Shown piece after piece: positions 24,343 through 31,356 of a stretch of 31,356 bases of DNA. Within the stretch, counting starts at the first letter, position 1. Each line of letters starts with the position of its first letter. Position numbers and translations under genes: made by a program. The DNA is from Sphingomonas sp. (GTDB lineage: Bacteria; Pseudomonadota; Alphaproteobacteria; Sphingomonadales; Sphingomonadaceae), in NCBI GenBank assembly GCA_025981625.1, contig JAICXF010000016.1, positions 1 through 31,356 of the forward strand, in the 5' to 3' direction. Below the pieces are notes generated by a model that saw nothing but the letters and a program-made list of their open reading frames with translations, did not search any database and had not been told where the DNA came from.

Positions 24343-26991
24343 TCAGTCGAGGTTCGGCCTCAACCAGCGCTCGGCCTGCTCGAGGGACACTCCGCGCCGC
24401 GCGGCATATTCCTCGAGCTGGTCGCGACCGATGCTCGCGACGCCGAAATACCGGCTGTCCCGATGGGCAAAATAGAATCCGGAGACCGCCGAGGTCGGAA
24501 GCATGGCAAAGTTCTCGGTGAGGGTGACTTCACCGGGATTCTCGCCGAGCATCTGAAACAGGAGGGGCTTGAGGCTGTGGTCGGGACAGGCCGGGTAGCC
24601 TGGCGCCGGCCGGATGCCCTCATATTTCTCGCGGATCAGCTGCTCGTTCGAAAGATGCTCGTCGGCATAGCCCCACAGCCGGTTGCGCACCGTCGCATGG
24701 AGGACTTCCGCGAAACTCTCGGCGAGCCGGTCGGCCAGCGCCTTTAGCAGGATGTCGTCATAATCGTCGATCGTCTGCTTGAACCGTTCGATATGTGGCT
24801 CGAGGCCATGGATGCCGAGCGCGAACCCGCCGATCCAGTCCTCGCCATCCGGATTGATGAAATCGGCGAGGCACATGTTAGGGCGCCCCTCGCGCTTTTT
24901 CATCTGCTGGCGAAGCATCGGCAGACGCGTCCAGTCGTTGCCGGCCAGCACCAGGATGTCGTCACCCTCGCGCTTGCAGCGCCACAGCCCGACCGTCGCC
25001 TTGGGCGTGATCCACCGCTCGGCGATGATCTGGTCGAGCATCGCATTGGCGTCCTTGAACAAGCTTCGGGCGCTTTCGCCGACGACTTCATCGTCGAGGA
25101 TCGCCGGATAGTTGCCTGCCAGTTCCCACGCGCGGAAGAAGGGGGTCCAGTCGATCGATGCTCGCAGGTCGGCGAGCGGCCACTCGCCGAAATGGTGGAG
25201 CCCCGGATAAGCGGGCGCCGGCCGCTGGCCCGAGGGGTCGAACGGAAAAGCATTGGCGCGCGCTTCCTCAAGGCTCGACAGCACGCTTTGACCGCTCCGC
25301 TCACGCGACTTGCGGAGATTGTCGTAATCATCCGCGGTGGTCGCGATCAGCGGCTCGCGCTGCGTATCCGAGACGAGCGAGGAAGCAACGCCGACCGCTC
25401 GGCTGGCGTCGAGCACGTGGATCACCGGTCCCGTGTAGGCGGGATCGATCCGGAGTGCCGTGTGCGCCTTGCTCGTCGTCGCTCCGCCGATCAGCAGCGG
25501 GGTCGTGAGCCCGAGGCGCTGCATCTCTCCGGCAACCGTGACCATCTCGTCGAGCGACGGCGTGATCAGGCCCGAGAGGCCGATCATGTCGGCCCGGTTG
25601 TCGTTCGCGGCCTTGAGGATGTCCTGCCACGGCACCATCACGCCAAGGTCTATCACCTCGAAGCCGTTGCACTGGAGGACGACCCCGACGATATTCTTTC
25701 CGATGTCATGGACGTCGCCTTTCACGGTGGCCATGACAATCCGGCCCTTGCCCGCGGTGGCACCGGTCTTTTCCTTCTCCGCCTCGATGAACGGGATGAG
25801 GTGGGCGACGGCGCGCTTCATCACGCGCGCCGACTTGACCACCTGCGGCAGGAACATCTTGCCCGATCCGAACAGATCGCCGACGACGTTCATGCCGTCC
25901 ATGAGCGGCCCTTCGATCACTTCGATCGGCCGACCGCCGCGCGCGAACACCTCCTGCCGTGCTTCCTCCGTGTCATCGACGATGTGCGCGTCGATTCCCT
26001 TGACCAGCGCGTAGGACAGCCGCTCGCCGACCGGCAGCGAGCGCCATTCGGCAAGCTTCTTCTCCTCGGCTTCGTCGGTGCCCTTGTAGCGCTCGGCGAG
26101 GGTAATCAGCCGCTCTGTAGCATCGTCGCGCCGGTCGAGAATGACATCCTCGCACGCCTCGCGCAGCTCCGGGTCGATCGTGTCATAGACGTCTAGCTGG
26201 CCCGCGTTGACGATGCCCATGTCCATGCCTGCGGGGATCGCGTGATAGAGGAACACGCTGTGCATCGCCCGGCGAACGGGCTCGTTGCCGCGGAACGAGA
26301 AGCTGAGGTTCGACAGGCCCCCGCTGATATGCGTGCCGGGACAGCGACGGCGGATTTCGCGCGTCGCTTCGATGAAGTCGATGGCGTAGCGGCGATGCTC
26401 GTCGATCCCGGTCGCCACCGCGAAGATGTTCGGGTCGAACACGATGTCGTTCGCATCGGTGCCGTCTGCGACGAGCAGCTTGTAGGCCCGCTCACAGATT
26501 TCGACCTTCCTCTGAACCGTGTCTGCCTGACCGACTTCATCGAACGCCATGACGACGCATGCGGCGCCGTACGACCGGCACTTGCGCGCCAGTTCGAGAA
26601 ACGGCCCCTCGCCTTCCTTCATCGAGATCGAGTTGACGATCGGCTTGCCCGACACACATTTGAGGCCCGCCTCGATCACGCTCCATTTCGAGCTGTCGAT
26701 CATCACCGGAACGCGGGCGATGTCCGGCTCGGCGGCGATGCGCTTGAGGAAGGTCGTCATCGCCAGCTCGCTGTCGAGCAGCGCCTCGTCGACGTTCACG
26801 TCGACGATCTGGGCGCCGTTCTCGACCTGGTCGCGCGCAACCTCGACCGCGGCATCGTAATCGCCCGCCATCACCAGCTTCTTGAAGCGGGCGGAGCCGG
26901 TCACGTTGCAGCGCTCGCCGATATTCACAAAGCGCGCGCCAGCTCCCTCTCCCGCGGGGCGGGAGAGGGCTTCCGTAGCCATCGTACTCAT
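24343..26991 (-). CDS. metH: Cobalamin-dependent methionine synthase, folate/B12/reactivation half
   Basis: This 882-residue protein is MetH without its homocysteine domain. In order it has the pterin-binding barrel (about 20-290; [16 protein letters not shown]), the B12 cap (about 305-410), the B12-binding Rossmann domain with the DVHDIG motif (Asp426, His428 the cobalt ligand) and the SAM-dependent reactivation domain with [12 protein letters not shown] (794-805). The missing first domain is the next gene upstream, whose stop overlaps this start (ATGA at 26988-26991), so the two are made together and probably work as a complex (EC 2.1.1.13). Residues about 8-16 (ALSRPAGEG) are encoded by a palindromic element; an ATG at 26982 is an alternative start. 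Confidence 0.95.
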   Translation of the reverse strand: MSTMATEALSRPAGEGAGARFVNIGERCNVTGSARFKKLVMAGDYDAAVEVARDQVENGAQIVDVNVDEALLDSELAMTTFLKRIAAEPDIARVPVMIDSSKWSVIEAGLKCVSGKPIVNSISMKEGEGPFLELARKCRSYGAACVVMAFDEVGQADTVQRKVEICERAYKLLVADGTDANDIVFDPNIFAVATGIDEHRRYAIDFIEATREIRRRCPGTHISGGLSNLSFSFRGNEPVRRAMHSVFLYHAIPAGMDMGIVNAGQLDVYDTIDPELREACEDVILDRRDDATERLITLAERYKGTDEAEEKKLAEWRSLPVGERLSYALVKGIDAHIVDDTEEARQEVFARGGRPIEVIEGPLMDGMNVVGDLFGSGKMFLPQVVKSARVMKRAVAHLIPFIEAEKEKTGATAGKGRIVMATVKGDVHDIGKNIVGVVLQCNGFEVIDLGVMVPWQDILKAANDNRADMIGLSGLITPSLDEMVTVAGEMQRLGLTTPLLIGGATTSKAHTALRIDPAYTGPVIHVLDASRAVGVASSLVSDTQREPLIATTADDYDNLRKSRERSGQSVLSSLEEARANAFPFDPSGQRPAPAYPGLHHFGEWPLADLRASIDWTPFFRAWELAGNYPAILDDEVVGESARSLFKDANAMLDQIIAERWITPKATVGLWRCKREGDDILVLAGNDWTRLPMLRQQMKKREGRPNMCLADFINPDGEDWIGGFALGIHGLEPHIERFKQTIDDYDDILLKALADRLAESFAEVLHATVRNRLWGYADEHLSNEQLIREKYEGIRPAPGYPACPDHSLKPLLFQMLGENPGEVTLTENFAMLPTSAVSGFYFAHRDSRYFGVASIGRDQLEEYAARRGVSLEQAERWLRPNLD
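26945..26969. repeat. Palindromic element inside the metH coding region
   Basis: CCCTCTCCCG (26945-26954) and CGGGAGAGGG (26960-26969) are perfect 10-bp inverted repeats around a 5-base centre. This 'CCCTCTCCCGC' palindrome is commonly intergenic in proteobacteria, but here it is read in frame as residues 8-16 of the metH second half. Confidence 0.6.
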
Positions 26992-28022
26992 GCTGCGATC
27001 AGCATCGGCTCGAGACCCGCCAGCAGGGTCCCGGAGCGAGCGGTCGGAATTGCGCGCGGCGTGCGATCGCGCACCGTCGCCGCGATTGCGGCAATGTGCG
27101 CAGGTGTCGTCCCGCAGCAGCCGCCGACGATGTTGACCAGGCCGCTCTCGACCCACTCGCGAACCTGCGCGGCCGTCTGCTCCGCCGCCTCATCATATTC
27201 GCCAAGTTCATTGGGCAGACCCGCATTGGGGTAGGCCATGATCAGCGTATCGGCCATCGCCGAGAGAGATGCGAGATGCGGCCGCAGCTGCGCGGCGCCG
27301 AACGAGCAATTGAGCCCGATCGTCACCGGCCGCGCGTGCCGGACGGAGGCCCAGAACGCCTCCACGGTGTGCCCGGACAGATTGCGGCCGGAGAGGTCGG
27401 TGAGCGTCATCGAAATCATCAGCGGCAGCTCGCGACCGAGCGCCTGCTCGGCCTCCAGCGTGGCCATGATCGCCGCCTTGGCATTCAGCGTATCGAAGAT
27501 CGTCTCGATCAGGATGAAATCGACCCCGCCCTCGACGAGTGCGTCGATCTGCTCGCGATAGACCGCTTTCACCTGGTCGAAATCGACCTCGCGATAACCG
27601 GGATCGTTGACGTTGGGGGACAATGACAGAGTCTTGTTGGTCGGGCCCAGGGCTCCGGCGACCCAGCGCAGCCTGCCATCGCCATCCGCGACCTCACGGG
27701 TAAGCCGTGCTGCGGCGCGATTGATGTCGCCGACCAGCGCCTCGGCGCCATAGTCGGCCTGACTGATCGCGTTGGCGTTGAAGGTGTTGGTAGCCAGGAT
27801 TTCGGCGCCCGCGGCGGCAAAGCTCTCGCAGATCGACCGGACCACCTCGGGCTTGGTGATGTTGAGCAGATCGTTGTTTCCGCGCTGGTCCTTGGGCAAT
27901 CCGAGGCGGCCCGCATAGTCGGCAGTCTGGAGCTTGCGGGCCTGGATGGACGTCCCGTAGGCACCGTCCTTGACGAGGATCCGCCTGGCGGCTTCGGCGC
28001 GAAGAGTTTGAGCGACAGTCAT
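26988..28022 (-). CDS. Methionine synthase, homocysteine-binding half
   Basis: The 344-residue protein is the Hcy-binding barrel of MetH as a separate gene. The zinc ligands are all present: Cys239 (GLNCSFGA) and Cys302-Cys303 ([11 protein letters not shown]). Other MetH-type parts are [42 protein letters not shown] and [13 protein letters not shown]. It delivers zinc-activated homocysteine to methyl-cobalamin on the partner protein encoded by the next gene. Its ATG overlaps the metF stop (ATGA at 28019-28022) and its stop overlaps the start of the B12 half. Such a split is known from sphingomonads and relatives. Confidence 0.93.
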   Translation of the reverse strand: MTVAQTLRAEAARRILVKDGAYGTSIQARKLQTADYAGRLGLPKDQRGNNDLLNITKPEVVRSICESFAAAGAEILATNTFNANAISQADYGAEALVGDINRAAARLTREVADGDGRLRWVAGALGPTNKTLSLSPNVNDPGYREVDFDQVKAVYREQIDALVEGGVDFILIETIFDTLNAKAAIMATLEAEQALGRELPLMISMTLTDLSGRNLSGHTVEAFWASVRHARPVTIGLNCSFGAAQLRPHLASLSAMADTLIMAYPNAGLPNELGEYDEAAEQTAAQVREWVESGLVNIVGGCCGTTPAHIAAIAATVRDRTPRAIPTARSGTLLAGLEPMLIAA

Positions 28023-28921
28023 GCTTTGGGACGTACTCCGAGAAGATGGCAAATGGCGTAGCTGAGCTCCGCGCGGTTGAGCGTGTAGAAATGAAAGTGC
28101 CGGACGCCCCCTGCATAGAGCTGTCCGCACATCTCTGCCGCGACCGCCGCCGCCACCAGCTGCCGCGCCGCGGGAAGATCGTCGAGCCCTTCGAACAGAT
28201 CGTCGAGCCATTGCGGAATCGAAGCGCCGCAGGCCTGGGCGAAGCGGCGCGTCGTGGCAACGTTGGACACCGGCAGGATGCCGGGCACGATCTCGACATC
28301 GATGCCTGCAGCGGCGGCATCGTCGCGGAACCGGAAAAAGGCCTCGGCAGAGAAGAAGAATTGCGTGATTGCCCGATCAGCCCCTGCCCCGACCTTCCGC
28401 TTGAGATTCTCGAGGTCGAACTGGCGCGTCGAAGAGTCCGGGTGAACCTCCGGATAGGCGGCGACCGAAATGTCGAAGGGCGCGACTTTCTTCAGCCCCG
28501 CCACGAGAGCCGCCGCATCGCGATAGCCTTCAGCGTGCGGCTGAAACTTCGAGCCGGCCTCGGGCGGGTCACCACGCAGGGCGACGATGTTTCGGACGCC
28601 GATATCCCAATATTCGCGCGCGATGGCATCGATCTCGCCGCGGCTCGCACCGACGCAGGTCAGATGCGCGGCCGGAGTCAGCGCCGTCTCGCCGAGAATC
28701 CGCGCGACCGTGGCGTGAGTGCGCTCGCGGGTCGTCCCGCCGGCGCCGTAGGTCACCGAGACGAAGCGCGGGTGCAGCGGCTCGAGCGTCTTGATCGACT
28801 CCCACAGCGTTTGCTCCATCTTCTCCGTCTTCGGCGGGAAGAATTCGAAGCTGAGGGCGATATCGCCGCGCGCTTCGGCGAACAGTGGCAGGTGCCGGCC
28901 GATGCTCTCCAGGGCGTTCAT
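28019..28921 (-). CDS. metF: 5,10-methylenetetrahydrofolate reductase
   Basis: MetF reduces methylene-THF to 5-methyl-THF, the methyl donor for methionine synthase (EC 1.5.1.20). The 300-residue protein has the FAD-barrel motifs SFEFFPPKTEKMEQTLW, FVSVTYGAGGTTRERT, VALRGDPP, SVAAYPEVHPDS, AITQFFFSAEAFFRF and GILPVSN. The ATG at 28921 overlaps the stop of the upstream regulator gene (ATGA), and its own stop overlaps the next start, so the whole operon is coupled. It supplies the substrate for the two proteins encoded right after it. Confidence 0.95.
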   Translation of the reverse strand: MNALESIGRHLPLFAEARGDIALSFEFFPPKTEKMEQTLWESIKTLEPLHPRFVSVTYGAGGTTRERTHATVARILGETALTPAAHLTCVGASRGEIDAIAREYWDIGVRNIVALRGDPPEAGSKFQPHAEGYRDAAALVAGLKKVAPFDISVAAYPEVHPDSSTRQFDLENLKRKVGAGADRAITQFFFSAEAFFRFRDDAAAAGIDVEIVPGILPVSNVATTRRFAQACGASIPQWLDDLFEGLDDLPAARQLVAAAVAAEMCGQLYAGGVRHFHFYTLNRAELSYAICHLLGVRPKA

Positions 28922-29877
28922 GCGGCCCTCCGCTGCGGCAGCGCGGCCTTGATGCCGCGCCACAGGCTGACCGTCAGCTCGCCGCCCTCGAGGTGCTGAA
29001 CCTGGTCGATCTCAAGACCCGCGGCCGAGAACCATGCGGCCATCGCCTCGTCGTCAAAGCCGAGGCGGATGTGGGCATCGCGCTCGCGCAGCTCCTCGCG
29101 CTCATGGGCCGCGAAGTCGACCACGAGCAAGGTCCCGCCGGGCGCCAGAACCCGCGCCGCTTCGGCAATCGCCGCGGCGGGCGAGTGCGCGTAATGAAGC
29201 ACCTGGTGGATGATGATGCTGTCGGCGCTGTGATCGGCGAGCGGGAGCGCATACATGTCGCCCTGCCGAAGGCTCGACTGGATTCCGGCGGCCTCCAGCT
29301 TCACGCGAGCGAGGCGAAGCATCTCGGACGAGCGATCAATGCCCACCGCCTGCGCCGAACGCGGGCCGAACAGCTCGATCATCCGCCCGGTGCCGGTGCC
29401 GATGTCGACGAACCGCCCGAGCGGCCGCGTGCCGAGTGCTGCCTCGATCGCGCGCTCGACCTCGCACTCGGCGACATGGAGCGAGCGAATCTGGTCCCAC
29501 ACCTCCGCGTGGCCGGCAAAATAGCGGGTGGCCGCCTCCGCCCGCTCCGCTCGGATCGATTCGGTGCGCGCGGCATCGAACGTGAATAGCGCCTGCGTCG
29601 ACTGGTCCGCCCAACAGTCGATGAGCACGAACAGCGGCTCGACCCGCTCCGCGTCGGCGAGGGTCAGGAATACCCAGCTGCCTTCCTTGCGGCGCTCGAG
29701 GACCCCGGCATCGGCCAGGATCTTGAGATGGCGCGACACGCGCGGCTGGCTTTGGCCGAGCACCTGCGCGAGCTCGCCGACCGACAATTCCATCAGCCGG
29801 AGCAGCGCAAGGATGCGTAGCCGGGTCGGATCGGCAAGTGCCTGGAAGCGATCGGCGAGAGGAAGCGGCATGGTCAC
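28918..29877 (-). CDS. ArsR-family regulator fused to a SAM-dependent methyltransferase domain
   Basis: The 319-residue protein has an ArsR winged helix (about 5-75; LADPTRLRILALLRLMELSVGEL, then SQPRVSRHLKILADAGVLERR) and a class-I methyltransferase domain (motif I FVDIGTGTG at 157-165; ADSIIIHQVLHYAHSP). There are no ArsR metal-site cysteines of the CXC type. Heading a metF-metH operon with a palindromic operator, it fits the SAM/SAH-responsive ArsR repressors of methionine genes described in proteobacteria (SahR-like); using the methyltransferase fold as ligand sensor is inference. The GTG at 29877 lies at or beside the predicted transcript start and there is no ribosome site; an ATG at 29871 is the other candidate. 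Confidence 0.88.
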   Translation of the reverse strand: MTMPLPLADRFQALADPTRLRILALLRLMELSVGELAQVLGQSQPRVSRHLKILADAGVLERRKEGSWVFLTLADAERVEPLFVLIDCWADQSTQALFTFDAARTESIRAERAEAATRYFAGHAEVWDQIRSLHVAECEVERAIEAALGTRPLGRFVDIGTGTGRMIELFGPRSAQAVGIDRSSEMLRLARVKLEAAGIQSSLRQGDMYALPLADHSADSIIIHQVLHYAHSPAAAIAEAARVLAPGGTLLVVDFAAHEREELRERDAHIRLGFDDEAMAAWFSAAGLEIDQVQHLEGGELTVSLWRGIKAALPQRRAA

Positions 29878-29883
29878 GAAATA

Positions 29884-29912
29884 AGGATATAAAGATATCT
29901 TTATATGGTCAA
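29884..29912 (-). promoter_or_regulatory. Promoter and 20-bp palindromic operator of the methionine operon
   Basis: On the minus strand TTGACC (29912-29907) and TATCCT (29889-29884) are 17 bases apart. The spacer and -10 are covered by the perfect palindrome ATATAAAGATATCTTTATAT (29887-29906). A dimeric repressor bound here would block RNA polymerase directly. The predicted transcript start falls near 29877, at the GTG of the first gene, so the message is probably leaderless. Confidence 0.7.
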
Positions 29913-30045
29913 TTCAGCCTTTCAAAATAATCCCTTGTGCCTCGGTAGAGATTATCGCTATTGCCGCCGGCCTGGCCTGAACGACTCGCACGGACAGGCC
30001 CGGGTGGTGCCCACCCCAGGGGTGCTTTTAAAGGGAGTGATAGAC

Positions 30046-30297
30046 ATGAAGAAGGTTGCGATCGTGACCGTTGCGGTCCTCGCGCTCGGCATTGCCGCGT
30101 GCAACAAGAACAACGCCGAGAACAATGCGGCGAACGAGACCGCGGTCGAGAACACCGCGTCGACCGACGTCAACGCCGCGACGGAGAACACCGGCGCCGA
30201 AGCGAATGCCGATGCCGCGCTGAACGCTGCAGGCAATTCGGTCGAGAACGCCGGCGCCGCCGTCAACAACGCGTCGAACGCCGTCGAGAACAAGTAA
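30046..30297 (+). CDS. Small Asn/Ala-rich lipoprotein
   Basis: The 83-residue protein starts at the ATG at 30046 behind AAGGGAG. The signal (MKKVAIVTVAVLALGIAAC) ends in a lipobox (GIAAC). The mature part is almost only Asn, Ala, Glu, Val, Thr and Ser in loose repeats (NAAN, VENT, NAAGNSVENAG, NNASNAVENK), low in hydrophobics and without Cys after the lipid site, so it is probably extended or helical rather than globular. Similar in kind to the lipoprotein at 12243. The gene has its own strong terminator and is divergent from the methionine operon. Confidence 0.7.
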   Translation: MKKVAIVTVAVLALGIAACNKNNAENNAANETAVENTASTDVNAATENTGAEANADAALNAAGNSVENAGAAVNNASNAVENK

Positions 30298-30320
30298 GCT
30301 TCAGCTTACAAGGTTTCAGG

Positions 30321-30352
30321 AAAGGGCCGCGCCTTCGGGTGCGGCCCTTTTT
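30321..30352 (+). terminator. Rho-independent terminator after the small lipoprotein gene
   Basis: A 10-bp stem (30324-30333 with 30338-30347, one G-U pair) capped by a TTCG tetraloop, preceded by AAA and followed by TTTTT. It sits 26 bases past the stop at 30297. Confidence 0.9.
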
Positions 30353-30383
30353 CTGTGTCCGCTCGAAATGGTATTTGGCCCGC

Positions 30384-30599
30384 ATGCGACGCCTGATCCT
30401 TTGCGGCTTCCTGTTCACGACGGCCTGCCACAAGGACCGCCCACCCGCGCCGACCGCCGAGCAATCGGCTCAGCTCAACGACGCCGACGACATGCTCGAC
30501 AAGCTCGCCAACGAAGAAGGGCCGGCGGATCGAGGACCCCATCAAAGTAGTACTTTGATGGGACCCTCCTCCGCCAGCCCTTCCAACAAGTCAGACTGA
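30384..30599 (+). CDS. Small lipoprotein with palindrome-encoded tail
   Basis: The 71-residue product reads from the ATG at 30384 with a short signal (MRRLILCGFLFTTACHKD) and a lipobox-like TTAC at 14-17. The mature stretch PAPTAEQSAQLNDADDMLDK has a helical, acidic look. The last third (about EGPADRGPHQSSTLMGPSSA) is encoded by a palindromic element, after which PSNKSD ends the protein. No clear ribosome site is seen, so expression is less sure than for its neighbours. It converges on groEL, 10 bases away. Function unknown. Confidence 0.55.
   Translation: MRRLILCGFLFTTACHKDRPPAPTAEQSAQLNDADDMLDKLANEEGPADRGPHQSSTLMGPSSASPSNKSD
30519..30580. repeat. 62-bp palindromic element at the 3' end of the lipoprotein gene
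   Basis: The core arms CCCATCAAAGTA (30538-30549) and TACTTTGATGGG (30551-30562) are perfect around one central base. The outer arms GGGCCGGCGGA (30519-30529) and TCCGCCAGCCC (30570-30580) pair at 10 of 11 positions. It would form a strong hairpin on both strands; for the minus strand it stands 30 bases past the groEL stop and could act as its transcript end. Confidence 0.7.
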
Positions 30600-30609
30600 G
30601 CTTGAGGAC

Positions 30610-31356
<747 letters not shown>

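Noticed and set aside
24793..26196. 467-codon open frame on the plus strand
   Set aside because: Antisense to the B12 half of methionine synthase; composition is Arg/Asp-rich as expected for a shadow frame.
29887..29906. 20-bp palindrome as a terminator between divergent genes
   Set aside because: It is AT-rich, has no loop or T-run, and lies between promoter boxes, so an operator is the better reading.

Overview
The window looks like chromosomal DNA of a GC-rich alphaproteobacterium, most likely of the order Sphingomonadales. The grounds are a CtrA-type cell-cycle regulator, a split two-gene cobalamin-dependent methionine synthase, a PEP-CTERM protein, small Ala/Asn-rich lipoproteins, a GroEL with a GGM tail, and above all a permuted two-piece tmRNA gene, which is typical of alphaproteobacteria. 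This assignment is from pattern recognition, not a database search.

Layout. 1-1334 (-): C-terminally cut nitronate monooxygenase-type flavoprotein, with an 18-bp palindrome ahead of it. 1397-1949 (-): glycine-zipper envelope protein with a strong terminator. 2096-6470 (-): nadC, a metallophosphoesterase, a Nudix hydrolase, two TPM-domain membrane proteins and a LemA lipoprotein; the last four are close or overlapping and look like one operon. 6625-7534 (+): mscL and a small membrane protein. 7561-8549 (-): a lipoprotein and a membrane-protein gene broken by an apparent one-base frameshift. 8727-9731 (+): exported beta-propeller protein. 9771-12153 is the most unusual stretch: a decayed fragment of the tmRNA gene, a PEP-CTERM protein gene, a ToxR/CadC-like membrane regulator with an ankyrin-like sensor domain, and then the intact two-piece tmRNA gene (-), encoding the tag ANDNEALALAA, with its own promoter.

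12243-14223: small lipoprotein, Nudix protein, SWIB-domain protein (-) and universal stress protein. 14252-15781 (-): overlapping genes for free methionine-R-sulfoxide reductase, the ribosome-rescue hydrolase ArfB and an RluA-type pseudouridine synthase. 15981-16694 (+): ctrA. 16757-18454: a membrane protein and a second membrane-bound winged-helix regulator. 18451-19263 (-): the N-degron transferase Bpt. 19382-20602 (-): threonine ammonia-lyase, divergent from an exported amidohydrolase (20657-22303). 22272-24248 (-): DsbD.

24343-29877 (-) is a compact methionine operon: an ArsR-type repressor fused to a methyltransferase domain, metF, the homocysteine-binding half of methionine synthase, and the folate/B12/reactivation half. 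The genes are joined by ATGA stop-start overlaps. Ahead of the operon is a 20-bp perfect palindrome lying between plausible -35 and -10 boxes, so the first gene is probably autoregulated and leaderless. 30046-30599 (+): two small lipoproteins, the second carrying a palindromic element inside its 3' end. 30610-31356 (-): the C-terminal part of groEL.

Two themes recur. One is stalled-ribosome rescue and targeted proteolysis (tmRNA, ArfB, Bpt). The other is palindromic elements that have entered genes or their edges (metH second half, between dsbD and metH, the lipoprotein next to groEL). No prophage, transposase, integrase or CRISPR array was seen.
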